Assembly (NCBI GenBank): GCA_964605235.1
Contig: CAZSBB010000017.1
Span: 50,753 to 114,752 of the forward strand
Length of the DNA stretch: 64,000 nucleotides
Origin: CAZSBB01 sp964605235
GTDB taxonomy: Bacteria; Planctomycetota; Phycisphaerae; Phycisphaerales; Phycisphaeraceae
Direction: 5' to 3'
The notes beneath the pieces were generated by a model, which saw only the letters and a program-made list of their open reading frames with translations, was not told the origin of the DNA and did not search any database. Position numbers and translations under genes: made by a program. Positions 25,838 through 33,344 of the stretch are shown here, in pieces. Within the stretch, counting starts at the first letter, position 1. Every line of letters starts with the position of its first letter.

Positions 25838-26024
25838 AGTAGCCACGAGTGGAGCGCAGCGGAACTCGTGGGAATGAGCGTGCTGGAAACAACTCACCCC
25901 GGCAGGGGTGAAGGAAGCTTCCGCCGTCCCTCCGGGACGGTTCGGAATCAGGCGCGCTTGTCAACCACGGGTTTCGCTGCGCTCCACCCGTGGCTACTTT
26001 CCATGACCCCTGCCGGGGTCGAAA
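25838..26024. repeat. Inverted repeat with GTAGCCAC termini
   Basis: Left arm 25839-25870 (GTAGCCACGAGTGGAGCGC onward) and right arm 25964-25996 (ending GCTCCACCCGTGGCTAC) are inverted copies with few mismatches. The right end continues into CTTTCC plus a GACCCCTGCCGGGGTC palindrome, the same order as at 18157-18197. Confidence 0.65.
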
Positions 26025-26030
26025 ACATCC

Positions 26031-26063
26031 CCCCCGGACGCCCCGGACGCCCCGGACGCCCCG
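26031..26063. repeat. Short tandem repeat, unit CCCCGGACG
   Basis: About 3.5 head-to-tail copies of the 9-bp unit. It is too short and spacer-free to be a CRISPR. Confidence 0.8.
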
Positions 26064-26246
26064 GGAAGCATGGCCACAAGGTCGCCATGACGACTGGTGG
26101 GCCACCGCAAGCCGGTGGGGAGGGGTTGCTTTCCGGGCGTCATTCTCCTGCGGCGGTGCTGCAATCCGTTGCTCACGTGCGGGAGTTGTTGCCGCAGCGC
26201 CACATGCGCTGGCCCTGACTCCCGTGACGTTCAAGCTTGATTCCGG

Positions 26247-26275
26247 TTGACTTTCCCCGTCGCGCTGCCCATACT
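26247..26275 (+). promoter_or_regulatory. Sigma70-type promoter of the aromatic leader / DAHP synthase
   Basis: TTGACT (26247-26252), an exact 17-bp spacer, and CATACT (26270-26275). Expected transcription start is about 26280-26284, at or next to the leader ATG (26282), so the leader could be translated from a leaderless transcript. Confidence 0.7.
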
Positions 26276-26281
26276 TGCGGC

Positions 26282-26365
26282 ATGAGCCTCACGAACCGCA
26301 GCGATTTTGGTTATTTCTGGTTTACCACCCGCCGCGCCGCGGCCGGGTCGCTGTGGGTCTGCTGA
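26282..26365 (+). CDS. Aromatic-rich leader peptide of DAHP synthase attenuator
   Basis: A 27-codon frame, ATG 26282 to TGA 26363-26365. Residues 9-14 read FGYFWF: three Phe, one Tyr and one Trp within six codons, and another Trp at residue 25. The rest is unremarkable (MSLTNRSD before, TTRRAAAGSLW after). It lies directly between a promoter and an intrinsic terminator that precedes the first enzyme of the shikimate pathway. By analogy with trp, phe and his leaders, ribosome stalling at the aromatic codons when charged tRNA is scarce would shift RNA folding to read-through. No ribosome-binding site is obvious, but the predicted start of transcription is at the ATG. The sequence parts are seen; function is inferred. 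Confidence 0.75.
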   Translation: MSLTNRSDFGYFWFTTRRAAAGSLWVC

Positions 26366-26409
26366 GGTTCAAGCTAGCAGATGACAGAAACCCCAACCCC
26401 GGCGCGGCG
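26330..26409 (+). promoter_or_regulatory. Antiterminator pairing of the DAHP synthase leader
   Basis: CGCCGCGCCG (26330-26339), lying 7-16 bases past the last aromatic codon of the run, is a perfect 10-bp complement of CGGCGCGGCG (26400-26409). The second segment includes the 5' arm of the terminator, so the two structures are mutually exclusive. A ribosome halted at the FGYFWF codons would tend to leave 26330-26339 free; one that reaches the stop codon would cover it. Confidence 0.65.
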
Positions 26410-26425
26410 AGCGTCGGGGTTTTTT
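26395..26425 (+). terminator. Intrinsic terminator (attenuator) before DAHP synthase
   Basis: An 11-bp stem, AACCCCGGCGC / GCGTCGGGGTT (one G-U pair), five-base loop GGCGA, and a run of six T in total. It ends 37 bp before the DAHP synthase ATG, inside its own transcription unit, so it would stop transcription before the gene unless disrupted. Confidence 0.85.
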
Positions 26426-26462
26426 GTTCCCCCGTCGCGCCCCTGCACAAAGGAAACGTCCA

Positions 26463-27479
26463 ATGATCGTCGTCATGAAACCGGGCGCCAGCCCTGAGCA
26501 AGTGGAACAGGTGCGACAGGTGATTCGAGACATGGGCCTCAAAGATCATCCCATCCAGGGCACGGAACTGACCGTCGTCGCGGTGATCGGCGATGACCGC
26601 AAGAAAGACCGCTCCGCGCTGGAACAGTTCCCCGGCGTCGATCGCGTGGTGCCGATTCTCGCGCCCTACAAAATGGCGTCCAGCGAGGTCAAGAAGCAAC
26701 GCACCGTGGTGCGGATCAGCGACGAATGCCAGGTCGGCGGGGTCCATGTGCCAGTGATCGCCGGGCCTTGCAGCGTGGAGGATGAAGCGAAGATCATCGC
26801 CGCCGCCAAAGCCGCGCGCGCCGCCGGCGCCCATGCGCTGCGCGGCGGGGCGTTCAAGCCGCGCACCAATCCGTACAGCTTCCAGGGCCATGGTGAAGCG
26901 GGCTTGAAAATGCTCGCCGCCGCCCGCGCCGAAACCGGCCTGGCGATCGTCACCGAAGTGCTGACCCCCAGCGATGTGCCGCTGGTCGCCAAATATGCCG
27001 ACTGTCTGCAGATCGGCACCCGCAACGCTCAGAACTTCAAACTCCTGGAAGCCTGCGGCGACCAGCCCAAACCCGTGCTCTACAAACGTGGCATGGCGAT
27101 GACGCTCGACGAATACCTCCAGGCCGCCGAGTACATCCTCGCCGCCGGCAACGAGCAGGTCATCCTCTGTGAGCGCGGCATCCGCACGTTCGAGGATCAC
27201 ACCCGCAACACGCTGAGTTTGTCCGTGGTTCCCGAACTGCACCTGCGCAGCCACTTGCCCGTGGTGGTCGATCCCTCGCATGGCACCGGCCACGCCCGTC
27301 TGGTGCCGGATATGTGCAAGGCGGCGGTCGCGGCCGGCGCCGACGCGCTGGCGATCGAGATGCATCCCGATCCGCGTCATGCGTTGACCGATGGCGCCCA
27401 GTCCATCACCCCTGCGGAACTCGCCAGCGTGATTGCCGCCTGCCGGCGGATTGCCCGGGCGCTGGATCGGGAAATGTGA
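26463..27479 (+). CDS. aroF: 3-deoxy-7-phosphoheptulonate (DAHP) synthase, FL-domain type
   Basis: Condenses phosphoenolpyruvate and erythrose 4-phosphate, the committed step to Phe, Tyr and Trp. 338 residues: an N-terminal ferredoxin-like regulatory domain (1-75: MIVVMKPGAS, GTELTVVAVIGD), as in Thermotoga DAHP synthase where Tyr/Phe bind, followed by the type I-beta TIM barrel. Barrel motifs include VIAGPCSVE (metal Cys near 103), LRGGAFKPRTNPYSFQG, LQIGTRNAQNF, ILCERGIRTFE and DPSHGTGHA. The ATG at 26463 follows AAAGGAAACG. Expression appears to be controlled by the leader peptide and attenuator immediately upstream, so both transcription and enzyme activity would sense aromatic amino acids. 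Confidence 0.93.
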   Translation: MIVVMKPGASPEQVEQVRQVIRDMGLKDHPIQGTELTVVAVIGDDRKKDRSALEQFPGVDRVVPILAPYKMASSEVKKQRTVVRISDECQVGGVHVPVIAGPCSVEDEAKIIAAAKAARAAGAHALRGGAFKPRTNPYSFQGHGEAGLKMLAAARAETGLAIVTEVLTPSDVPLVAKYADCLQIGTRNAQNFKLLEACGDQPKPVLYKRGMAMTLDEYLQAAEYILAAGNEQVILCERGIRTFEDHTRNTLSLSVVPELHLRSHLPVVVDPSHGTGHARLVPDMCKAAVAAGADALAIEMHPDPRHALTDGAQSITPAELASVIAACRRIARALDREM

Positions 27480-27566
27480 AGTTCACCGCGCCCCAACCAG
27501 GGATGTTTCCCCGCTAGACTGTGTGGCTTAGCCCACCCGTCGGAGCGCTGCGCAGGAGCCTGAATC

Positions 27567-28097
27567 ATGAAAGAACTTGTCATCACCGCCGTCGGCCCGG
27601 ACCGCCCGGGTCTGGTCGATCACCTGACCGGCTTTTTCCACGAAGCCGGCGCCAATGTCGCCGACTCACGCATGGTCAACCTGCGCGGCCAGTTCGCCCT
27701 GATCGTGCTGGTCGAAGCCGAGGACACCGCCGCCAGCGCCATCGCCCAGCAACTGGTCACCTATGGCCAAACCATTGGGCTGACCATCACCATCGCCCCG
27801 CAGGCCGCCGCGGGCAGCCGCACCCTGGGCGTGCCATTTACGCTGCGCGTGCTGGCGATGGATCAGCCGGGCATTGTTCATCGCATCACCCATCTGCTGC
27901 ACCAGCGGCAGGTCAATATCGAAGAGCTGGAAACCCGCCTCGAAGCCGGCTCCGTCTCCGGCACCCCGCTGTTCAACATGGAATTGCGCGTGACCGTCCC
28001 GGCGGGCGTTCCCGTCAAAGCTCTCCGCGCTGAGCTCGAAGCCCTGTGCGACGGCCTCAACTGCGATCTGCTGATGCGAAGCGGGGCCGGGCAGTAA
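27567..28097 (+). CDS. Double ACT-domain regulatory protein (GcvR-like)
   Basis: 176 residues forming two ACT domains. The first (about 1-80) begins KELVITAVGPDRPGLVDHLTGFFHEAGANV; the second (about 88-170) has VLAMDQPGIVHRITHLLHQRQVNIEELETR. This DRPG / DQPG double pattern matches GcvR-type proteins, which modulate regulators in response to small amino acids such as glycine. It lies 87 bp after DAHP synthase on the same strand, so it may belong to the same transcript; ligand unknown. Confidence 0.85.
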   Translation: MKELVITAVGPDRPGLVDHLTGFFHEAGANVADSRMVNLRGQFALIVLVEAEDTAASAIAQQLVTYGQTIGLTITIAPQAAAGSRTLGVPFTLRVLAMDQPGIVHRITHLLHQRQVNIEELETRLEAGSVSGTPLFNMELRVTVPAGVPVKALRAELEALCDGLNCDLLMRSGAGQ

Positions 28098-28273
28098 GGA
28101 CTGCGCTGCCGTAACCGCCAGCACCACCGCCTGCCATGGCGTCCGCGTCGGACCGTGAACGCATGCCCCCTCCCGACAGCGTGTGGGGTTGGTTTCATAT
28201 TTCGTGCAACCGTGCGGCGCTGGTGGTGCTCGTATCCCTCAGGGCTGGAATGCCGGCAACTCCACGCCTTGCG

Positions 28274-28332
28274 TTGCGCCCGCACAGCGCGCCCTGCACC
28301 AGCATCTGGCAGGGCGCGCTGTGCGGGCGCAA
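28274..28332. repeat. Perfect 24-bp inverted repeat (hairpin)
   Basis: Arms 28274-28297 (TTGCGCCCGCACAGCGC onward) and 28309-28332 are exact reverse complements around an 11-base loop. There is no T-tract on either side. It could be an RNA end structure for the ACT gene transcript or a mobile palindrome. Confidence 0.8.
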
Positions 28333-28440
28333 TGTCCTCTCCTCCGGCCATCAGCACATTTCGTTTTCAATTAAAATACATTTTAAGGCTCGTGGTCAAT
28401 GCTGGTGTGCTGGTGTTCTGGTGTGTTGGAGGGTGGTGGT

Positions 28441-28595
28441 ATGGACAGGGCAAACGCCTGTACCGTTATTGACGAGCCCCGCGCGTGAGCAAGGGGTTGC
28501 GGCGCAGCCGCAGGGCGTAACGCAGGGACAGCAACCGCTTGCTGACGCGCGCGGCTCGTTAAGCAAATGGGTACATGCGTTTGCCCGGGTGGTAT
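28441..28595. repeat. Inverted-repeat element (GGGCAAACGC / GAGCCCCGCGCG family)
   Basis: Left arm about 28441-28500 and right arm about 28531-28595. Both carry, from outside in, GGGCAAACGC, TGTACC, ACGAGCC-CGCGCG and AGCAAG-GGTTGC, as imperfect reverse complements over roughly 60 bp. The 30-bp centre contains GCGGCGCAGCCGC. The same arms occur at 33761-33910 and, degenerate, at 25721-26219. Confidence 0.75.
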
Positions 28596-28696
28596 GGAGA
28601 ACGTGGCGGGAGATCTGGAAGGGGACCGGGCGGTGCTCGGGATGAAGGGCTTTGCGGATCCCACTGGGAGCGCGGCGTCAGGTGGTTGCCGACGCT

Positions 28697-28841
28697 ACCC
28701 GCCGACTTGCGTCGGCGGCTCGGATGAGAAGCCAGGGATGGATAGGTTTGAGGTCTGGCAGCCGCGCGTCAGTTCGCCATGTCTGCAGGTCAACCGATAT
28801 GACCTTGCTCATTTCTGAGCCGTCGACGCAGGTCGGCGGGT
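28697..28841. repeat. Inverted pair of REP-like palindromes (CCGCC..GGCGG family), locus 1
   Basis: Unit A at 28697-28724 starts ACCCGCCGACTTGCGTCGG and its partner at 28817-28841 ends GACGCAGGTCGGCGGGT; they are reverse complements at 23 of 25 positions. Each unit is itself a small palindrome. Other copies are at 33653/33702 and 42548/42625. Confidence 0.75.
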
Positions 28842-28891
28842 GCATGGTGCGCGGCGGCGATCGACGCTGGTTTCGGCGTTGACCCGGCTGC

Positions 28892-29980
28892 TTACACGTT
28901 GAACAGGAAGTGGCACACGTCGCCATCCTGCATGACATACTCCTTGCCTTCGGTGCGGAGTTTGCCTGCCGAGCGGATGGCGGTTTCGGTCTTGTGCTTT
29001 TCGAGTTCGTGAACGTTGTAGATTTCCGCGCGGATGAAGCCGCGCTCGAAGTCGGTGTGAATCACGCCCGCTGCCTGGGGTGCGGTGGCGCCCACGGGAA
29101 TGGTCCAGGCGCGGATTTCCTTGGGGCCGGCCGTGTAGTAGCTCTGCAGGCCGAGCAACTGGTAAGCCGCGCGGGTGAGCACCGCCAGGGCGGGTTCCTC
29201 CAACCCCACGCTCTGGAGCAGTTCCTGACGGTCGGCTTCGTCGAGTTCCGCCAGTTCGCTTTCGAGCTTGGCGCACACCGGCACCACCATGCCGCCTTCC
29301 GTTTCGGCGCGCTGACGCACACGCTGCACCAGTTCGCCCTGACCATGCAGGTCGTCTTCCTGAATGTTGGCGACGTAGAGCACGGGCTTGGCGGTCAGGA
29401 AGCCGAAGCTCTTGAGCAGTTTGGCGTCGGCTTCGTTGAGTTCCAGGCCGCGGATGGGCTGGCTGTCGGACAGGCGGGCGTGAACCTGTTCGAGGATACC
29501 CAGGCGGGCCTTGGCTTCCTTGTCGCCGGTGCGGGCGTTGCGCCGGGCCTTGTCCAGCGAGGACTCGGCGGTCGCCAGATCGCAGAGCATCAGTTCGATG
29601 TCGATGGTTTCGATGTCGCGGATGGGATCGACCGAGCCATCGACATGGGTGATGTCGTTGTCCACGAAGCAGCGTACGACATGGAGGATGGCGTCGACGG
29701 AGCGGATGTGGGAGAGGAACTTGTTGCCCAGTCCTTCGCCCTGGCTGGCGCCGCGCACCAGGCCGGCGATGTCGACGATGCGCAGGATGGCGGGGACGAT
29801 TTTTTCAGTGGCGATGAACTTGTTGATCAGCGGCAGGCGCGGGTCGGGCACGCTGACCACGCCGACGTTGGGTTCGATGGTGCAGAAGGGATAGTTTTCG
29901 CTGGGGATGCCGGCCGCGGTCAGGGCGTTGAAGAGGGTGCTTTTGCCGACGTTCGGGAGGCCGACGATGCCTGCTTCCAT
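28892..29980 (-). CDS. ychF: Redox-regulated ATPase / Obg-family GTPase YchF
   Basis: 362 residues, the normal YchF length. G1 motif GLPNVGKSTLFNALT is at residues 7-21, G3 is VDIAGLVRGASQGEGLGNKFL, and the C-terminal TGS-like domain ends with EGKEYVMQDGDVCHFLFNV, the invariant YchF terminus. The family binds ribosomes and prefers ATP in several species, with a role in translation and oxidative stress. It is the last gene of the tRNA-Gln/glmU-like/prs/rplY/pth/ychF series; pth and ychF are also neighbours in E. coli. Confidence 0.97.
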   Translation of the reverse strand: MEAGIVGLPNVGKSTLFNALTAAGIPSENYPFCTIEPNVGVVSVPDPRLPLINKFIATEKIVPAILRIVDIAGLVRGASQGEGLGNKFLSHIRSVDAILHVVRCFVDNDITHVDGSVDPIRDIETIDIELMLCDLATAESSLDKARRNARTGDKEAKARLGILEQVHARLSDSQPIRGLELNEADAKLLKSFGFLTAKPVLYVANIQEDDLHGQGELVQRVRQRAETEGGMVVPVCAKLESELAELDEADRQELLQSVGLEEPALAVLTRAAYQLLGLQSYYTAGPKEIRAWTIPVGATAPQAAGVIHTDFERGFIRAEIYNVHELEKHKTETAIRSAGKLRTEGKEYVMQDGDVCHFLFNV

Positions 29981-30030
29981 GGGAGAAATCCTGGGCTTGG
30001 TTGCGGTGGTGAGGGCGTGTTTACGGGAAC

Positions 30031-30600
30031 TTACGCGGGGCTGCCGTTGTATTTGTTCATCGCGGCTTCGGGGCCGTCTTTGACCCAGCAGCCGATCACA
30101 TCGCAGGCGGTCATCAGCGCGGGGGTGAGGCGGTCGAACTGCTCATCGGTGAAGCGGCCGAGCACGTAGTCGACCTGACGCTGTGGCGCCGGCGGATCGA
30201 TGCCGATGCGCAGGCGGGCATAGTTGGGGCCGCCGACGGCGCGCTGGATGTCCTTGAGGCCATTGTGTCCGCCGGCGCCGCCATCGGGACGCAGACGCAG
30301 GCTGCCCACCGGCAGGGCGATATCGTCGGAGATCACCAGCAGATCGCTGGCGGGGTCCAGCTTGTAGAACGCCAGTGCTTCGCCGGCGCTCAACCCGCTG
30401 CGATTCATGAAGGTGGTGGGTTTGAGGACCAGGCACTTTTCGCCGGCAATGAAACCTTCCGCCGCCAGCGCATGGAACTGGGAGCGCCCGGTTTCCAGGG
30501 CGCAGCGTTGGATGAGCCGGTCGACGACCATGAAGCCGGCGTTGTGCCGGGTCTGGGCGTATTCCGGGCCGGGATTGCCGAGGCCGACGATGAGTTTCAT
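30031..30600 (-). CDS. pth: Peptidyl-tRNA hydrolase
   Basis: 189 residues. Releases tRNA from peptidyl-tRNAs that drop off ribosomes. KLIVGLGNPGPEYAQTRHNAGFMVVDRL holds the catalytic His near residue 19; KPTTFMNRSG, VISDDIALPVGSLRLRPDGGAGGHNGLKDI and RLRIGIDPP complete the signature. It sits 119 bp downstream of rplY, an order (prs, ctc/rplY, pth) shared with Bacillus. Confidence 0.97.
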   Translation of the reverse strand: MKLIVGLGNPGPEYAQTRHNAGFMVVDRLIQRCALETGRSQFHALAAEGFIAGEKCLVLKPTTFMNRSGLSAGEALAFYKLDPASDLLVISDDIALPVGSLRLRPDGGAGGHNGLKDIQRAVGGPNYARLRIGIDPPAPQRQVDYVLGRFTDEQFDRLTPALMTACDVIGCWVKDGPEAAMNKYNGSPA

Positions 30601-30682
30601 GACCCAACCCCAGACGAACGCGCCGCCCGGGCCAGCCGATCATGCAGCTAGGCGCCGGGGCGGGGCGTTCGTCGCCGGGCGG

Positions 30683-30704
30683 AACTGAACGAAAACGCTC
30701 AGTT
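30683..30704. repeat. Small hairpin between rplY and pth
   Basis: AACTGAACG AAAA CGCTCAGTT: nine pairs with one wobble and a four-base loop. There is no long T-tract after it on either strand, so it may be an RNA processing or pausing structure rather than a terminator. Confidence 0.5.
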
Positions 30705-30719
30705 GCCGCGGCATGGGAT

Positions 30720-31379
30720 TTACTTCTTGTCTTCCGCCGCGGCTTCGTCTTCCTTGGCGGGGCGCCCGATGAGTTCGGGTTCGGCGGCGGCGTCGGCGGC
30801 CACCGGCGTGGTGAGGTCTTCCTCTTCCACCAGGTTGATCTGCGCCACCACGGCGTCGGCGTCGGTCAAGGCCTTGACGCCCTCGGGCAGCTTCAGGTCC
30901 GCCACGGTGATGGCTTCGCCGGCCTGCAGGTTCGACACGTCCACCGTGATCAGTTCGGGAATCTGTGTCGCCAGGCAGGCGATCTCCAGCGACGACAGCG
31001 GATGCTCCAGCACGGCGCCCGTGGTCTTGGCGCCCACCGGCTCGCCGACGAACTTGAGCTCGACTTCCACCTCCACGGTTTCCGTCAGGTCCACGCGCGC
31101 CAGGTCCACATGGATGATCTTGGCGCTCATGAAGTCCCACTGCACATCCTTGATCAGGCACGGCTCGGTCTGGTTGCCGAGGGAGACTTCGATCAGGTGG
31201 GCGTGATGCTGCATCAGTTCGTTGAACTCGCGGGCATCGACCGACACATGCAGCGGTTGCTGCTGGTGGCCGTAGATCACCGCGGGAATCTGCGCCTGGG
31301 CGCGGAGACGACGGGTGTAGCGGGTGCCCAGCTTATCGCGGGTTTGCGCGCTCAGTTGGGGAATGGTGGCAGTGCTCAT
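30720..31379 (-). CDS. rplY: 50S ribosomal protein L25/general stress protein Ctc
   Basis: 219 residues, the long Ctc-type L25 with an N-terminal 5S-rRNA-binding domain (about 1-95: AQTRDKLGTRYTRRLRAQAQIPAVIYG) and a C-terminal beta domain (about 96-190: VDLTETVEVEVELKFVGEPVG, ITVDVSNLQAGEAITVADL), ending in a charged Glu/Ala/Lys tail. Gene order prs-rplY-pth supports it. It starts 82 bp after prs. Confidence 0.96.
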   Translation of the reverse strand: MSTATIPQLSAQTRDKLGTRYTRRLRAQAQIPAVIYGHQQQPLHVSVDAREFNELMQHHAHLIEVSLGNQTEPCLIKDVQWDFMSAKIIHVDLARVDLTETVEVEVELKFVGEPVGAKTTGAVLEHPLSSLEIACLATQIPELITVDVSNLQAGEAITVADLKLPEGVKALTDADAVVAQINLVEEEDLTTPVAADAAAEPELIGRPAKEDEAAAEDKK

Positions 31380-31461
31380 GGGTTGCTCCTTTGCGTTGGT
31401 TTTCTACTCTTGTTGGTTGCTGTTTCTGTTGGATAGTTGCCGGCGTCGCACGCTATCGGCT

Positions 31462-32445
31462 TTACTTGCCCGATTCACTCAGTTGTTTGAACAGGCTCGA
31501 CACCGAGGCGTTGTTGTGAATACGGTTGATGGCTTCGCCCAGCAGGTCGGCGACGCTCAGTTGCACCAGCTTGTGCTCGATGGGCTTGCAGCGTGGGCCG
31601 GCGGGAATGGTGTCGGTGATGACCACCCGGCTGATGGGGGCCTCCGCCAGCCGTTCCATCGCCAGACCCACCAGCACCGGATGGGTGCAGGCGGCAATGA
31701 CCTCCCGGGCGCCGCGATCCATCACCAGTTTGGCGGCTTCGCACATGGTGCCGGCCGTGGAAATCATGTCGTCGACCATCAGCACGGTGCGGTCCTTCAC
31801 GTCGCCGATGAGGTTGACGGATTTGACTTCGCTGCCGCTCTTGCGGCGTTTGTCCACGATCGCCAGGTCGCCGCCCAGATAGGTGGCGTAGGCATTGGCC
31901 ATCTTGGCGTTGCCCACGTCCGGGCTGACCAGCGTGATCGGGCCCAGTTCCGACTTCATCTGGCGAAAGTGCTGCACCAGCACCGGGGCGGCATGCAGAT
32001 GATCCACCGGAATGTCGAAAAAGCCCTGAATCTGCTCGGCGTGCATGTCCAGCGCCAGCACGCGATTGGCGCCGGCGGTGGTGATCAGGTTCGCCACCAG
32101 TTTGGCGGTGATGGGTGTGCGGCCCTCGTCCTTGCGGTCCTGCCGGGCGTAGCCGAAGTACGGAATCACCACCGTCACCCGTGCGGCACTGGCGCGGCGC
32201 AGGCAGTCCACCCAGATCAGCAATTCCATCAGATGCGCGTTCACCGGGTGATACGTCGACTGCACGATGTAGCAGTCGCGCCCACGCACGTCCTCCTCAA
32301 TCTTCACCAGCAATTCCCCGTCGGGGAACATGTCCGTGTGGCCCTGGCCCAGCGGCATCTTGAGATACTTGCAGATGCGCTCCGCCAGGTCCCGGCTGGC
32401 GCGGCCGGTGAAAATTTTCAGGTCTGTCGAGGGGGTGTAAGTCAT
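31462..32445 (-). CDS. prs: Ribose-phosphate pyrophosphokinase (PRPP synthetase)
   Basis: 327 residues. Makes PRPP from ribose 5-phosphate and ATP for nucleotide, His and Trp synthesis. Signatures: LKIFTGRASRDLAERICKYL at the start, VIPYFGYARQDRKD, VLALDMHAEQIQGFFDIPVDHL, and the PRPP-binding loop VLMVDDMISTAGTM. The ATG overlaps the stop of the upstream nucleotidyltransferase gene by four bases, so the two are translationally coupled. Confidence 0.97.
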   Translation of the reverse strand: MTYTPSTDLKIFTGRASRDLAERICKYLKMPLGQGHTDMFPDGELLVKIEEDVRGRDCYIVQSTYHPVNAHLMELLIWVDCLRRASAARVTVVIPYFGYARQDRKDEGRTPITAKLVANLITTAGANRVLALDMHAEQIQGFFDIPVDHLHAAPVLVQHFRQMKSELGPITLVSPDVGNAKMANAYATYLGGDLAIVDKRRKSGSEVKSVNLIGDVKDRTVLMVDDMISTAGTMCEAAKLVMDRGAREVIAACTHPVLVGLAMERLAEAPISRVVITDTIPAGPRCKPIEHKLVQLSVADLLGEAINRIHNNASVSSLFKQLSESGK

Positions 32446-33248
32446 CGCCCTGTGCCTTCCAGCGCTGATCGCAATCGCTGTCGCAACACCTGGTCCACCT
32501 GCGCCAGTTGCTGCGGGGTGTTGATGCTCAGAACGTCCTGAGCCGGCACCGCGTCCACCAACGCGATGGTTCGGCCCTGTGCTTTGAGCAGTGGCGGCAC
32601 GTCCGTCAGGTAGTACTCGCCCTGCTTGTTATTGGGCTTGATTCGCTCCAGCCCCGCCATCAGCTCATCACTGCGGAAGCAGTAGTAGCTGGGGTTCACC
32701 TCGCGCACCGCCAGCTCGGCGGGGGAGGCGTCCTTCTGTTCGACGATCCGATCCAGCGATCCGTCCGCCGCCCGCACCACCCGGCCGTAGCCTGAGGGGT
32801 CGTCGAGCACGGCAGTCGCCAGCGTGGCGGCGGCACGGCGCTGCCGATGCGTCGCCAGGAGCTGCCGCAACGTGGCGCTGCGGATCAATGGCCCATCGCC
32901 CGCCAGCACGAACACATCGCGTCCAGCGGCGGGGTCGAACAGCGGCGCCGCCATCCTGGCTGCGTGGCCGGTGCCCAGTTGTTCACGTTGTTCGACGAAA
33001 TGACAGCGGGCATAGAGCCGCAGCGTGTCGCGGACTAGTTCGCCGCGGTAGCCGACGACGACGATCACGCGCTCGCACCCGGCGCTCAGGCAGGCGTCGA
33101 CCACCCAGTTCACCATCGGCCGGCCGGCGACCTCCAGCAGCACTTTGGGCAGGTCGCTCTGCATGCGCGTGCCCTTGCCGCCCGCCATGATGATGGCGTC
33201 CACCGGCGCGGGGCTGCAGGTCGTTGATTGGGGGGTTGAAGTAGGCAT
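32442..33248 (-). CDS. GlmU-like nucleotidyltransferase without acetyltransferase domain
   Basis: 268 residues. The pyrophosphorylase start AIIMAGGKGTRMQSDLPKVLLEVAGRPM, then EQLGTGHAA, LAGDGPLI, GYGRVVR and EVNPSYYCFR, matches the N-terminal uridylyltransferase half of GlmU (UDP-GlcNAc synthesis). The left-handed beta-helix acetyltransferase half (some 200 residues) is absent. It lies directly before prs, as gcaD/glmU does in Bacillus, so it probably makes UDP-GlcNAc with the acetyltransferase supplied separately; another NDP-sugar is possible. ATG 33248 is chosen because the longer frame adds no conserved sequence. Confidence 0.82.
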   Translation of the reverse strand: MPTSTPQSTTCSPAPVDAIIMAGGKGTRMQSDLPKVLLEVAGRPMVNWVVDACLSAGCERVIVVVGYRGELVRDTLRLYARCHFVEQREQLGTGHAARMAAPLFDPAAGRDVFVLAGDGPLIRSATLRQLLATHRQRRAAATLATAVLDDPSGYGRVVRAADGSLDRIVEQKDASPAELAVREVNPSYYCFRSDELMAGLERIKPNNKQGEYYLTDVPPLLKAQGRTIALVDAVPAQDVLSINTPQQLAQVDQVLRQRLRSALEGTGR

Positions 33249-33344
33249 GATCGGCTGGCGCTCATATCTCGTTATTTGCATGTTTGGGAATGCTTGCCGC
33301 GCTCAGGCGCAGCCGAGTCCAAACATGAAGACGAGAATTGAAAG

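Larger units (their letters stand above)
25721..26219. repeat. Composite repeat element (GGGCAAGCGC family), interrupted
   Basis: 25721-25780 matches the left arm of the element at 33761-33823: both contain GGGCAAGCGC, TGGATGATCAACCC, then GAAC/GAACGAG and a CGTCAGGG block. 26121-26219 matches the right part of that element: AGGGGTTGCTTTCC, then GCAA, TTGCTCACG, and ATGCGCT-GCCCTG. About 340 bp, including another inverted repeat, separates the halves here versus about 35 bp at the other locus. Confidence 0.6.
25659..26246. other. Repeat-filled gene-free interval
   Basis: No gene supported. Left to right it contains: a left-arm copy of the GGGCAAGCGC repeat (25721-25780), a large inverted repeat with GTAGCCAC ends (25838-26000), 9-bp tandem repeats (26031-26063), and a right-arm copy of the first repeat (26161-26219). 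The next base block holds the promoter of the aromatic leader. Confidence 0.65.
28098..28891. other. Gene-free, repeat-rich interval
   Basis: About 790 bp with no supported gene. It holds a perfect 24-bp hairpin (28274-28332), a long imperfect inverted-repeat element (28441-28595) and a pair of REP-like palindromes (28697-28724, 28817-28841), plus a short AT-rich stretch at 28360-28385. Confidence 0.7.

Noticed and set aside
26031..26063. CRISPR array
   Set aside because: The repeats are 9 bp, head-to-tail and without spacers; no cas genes are present.
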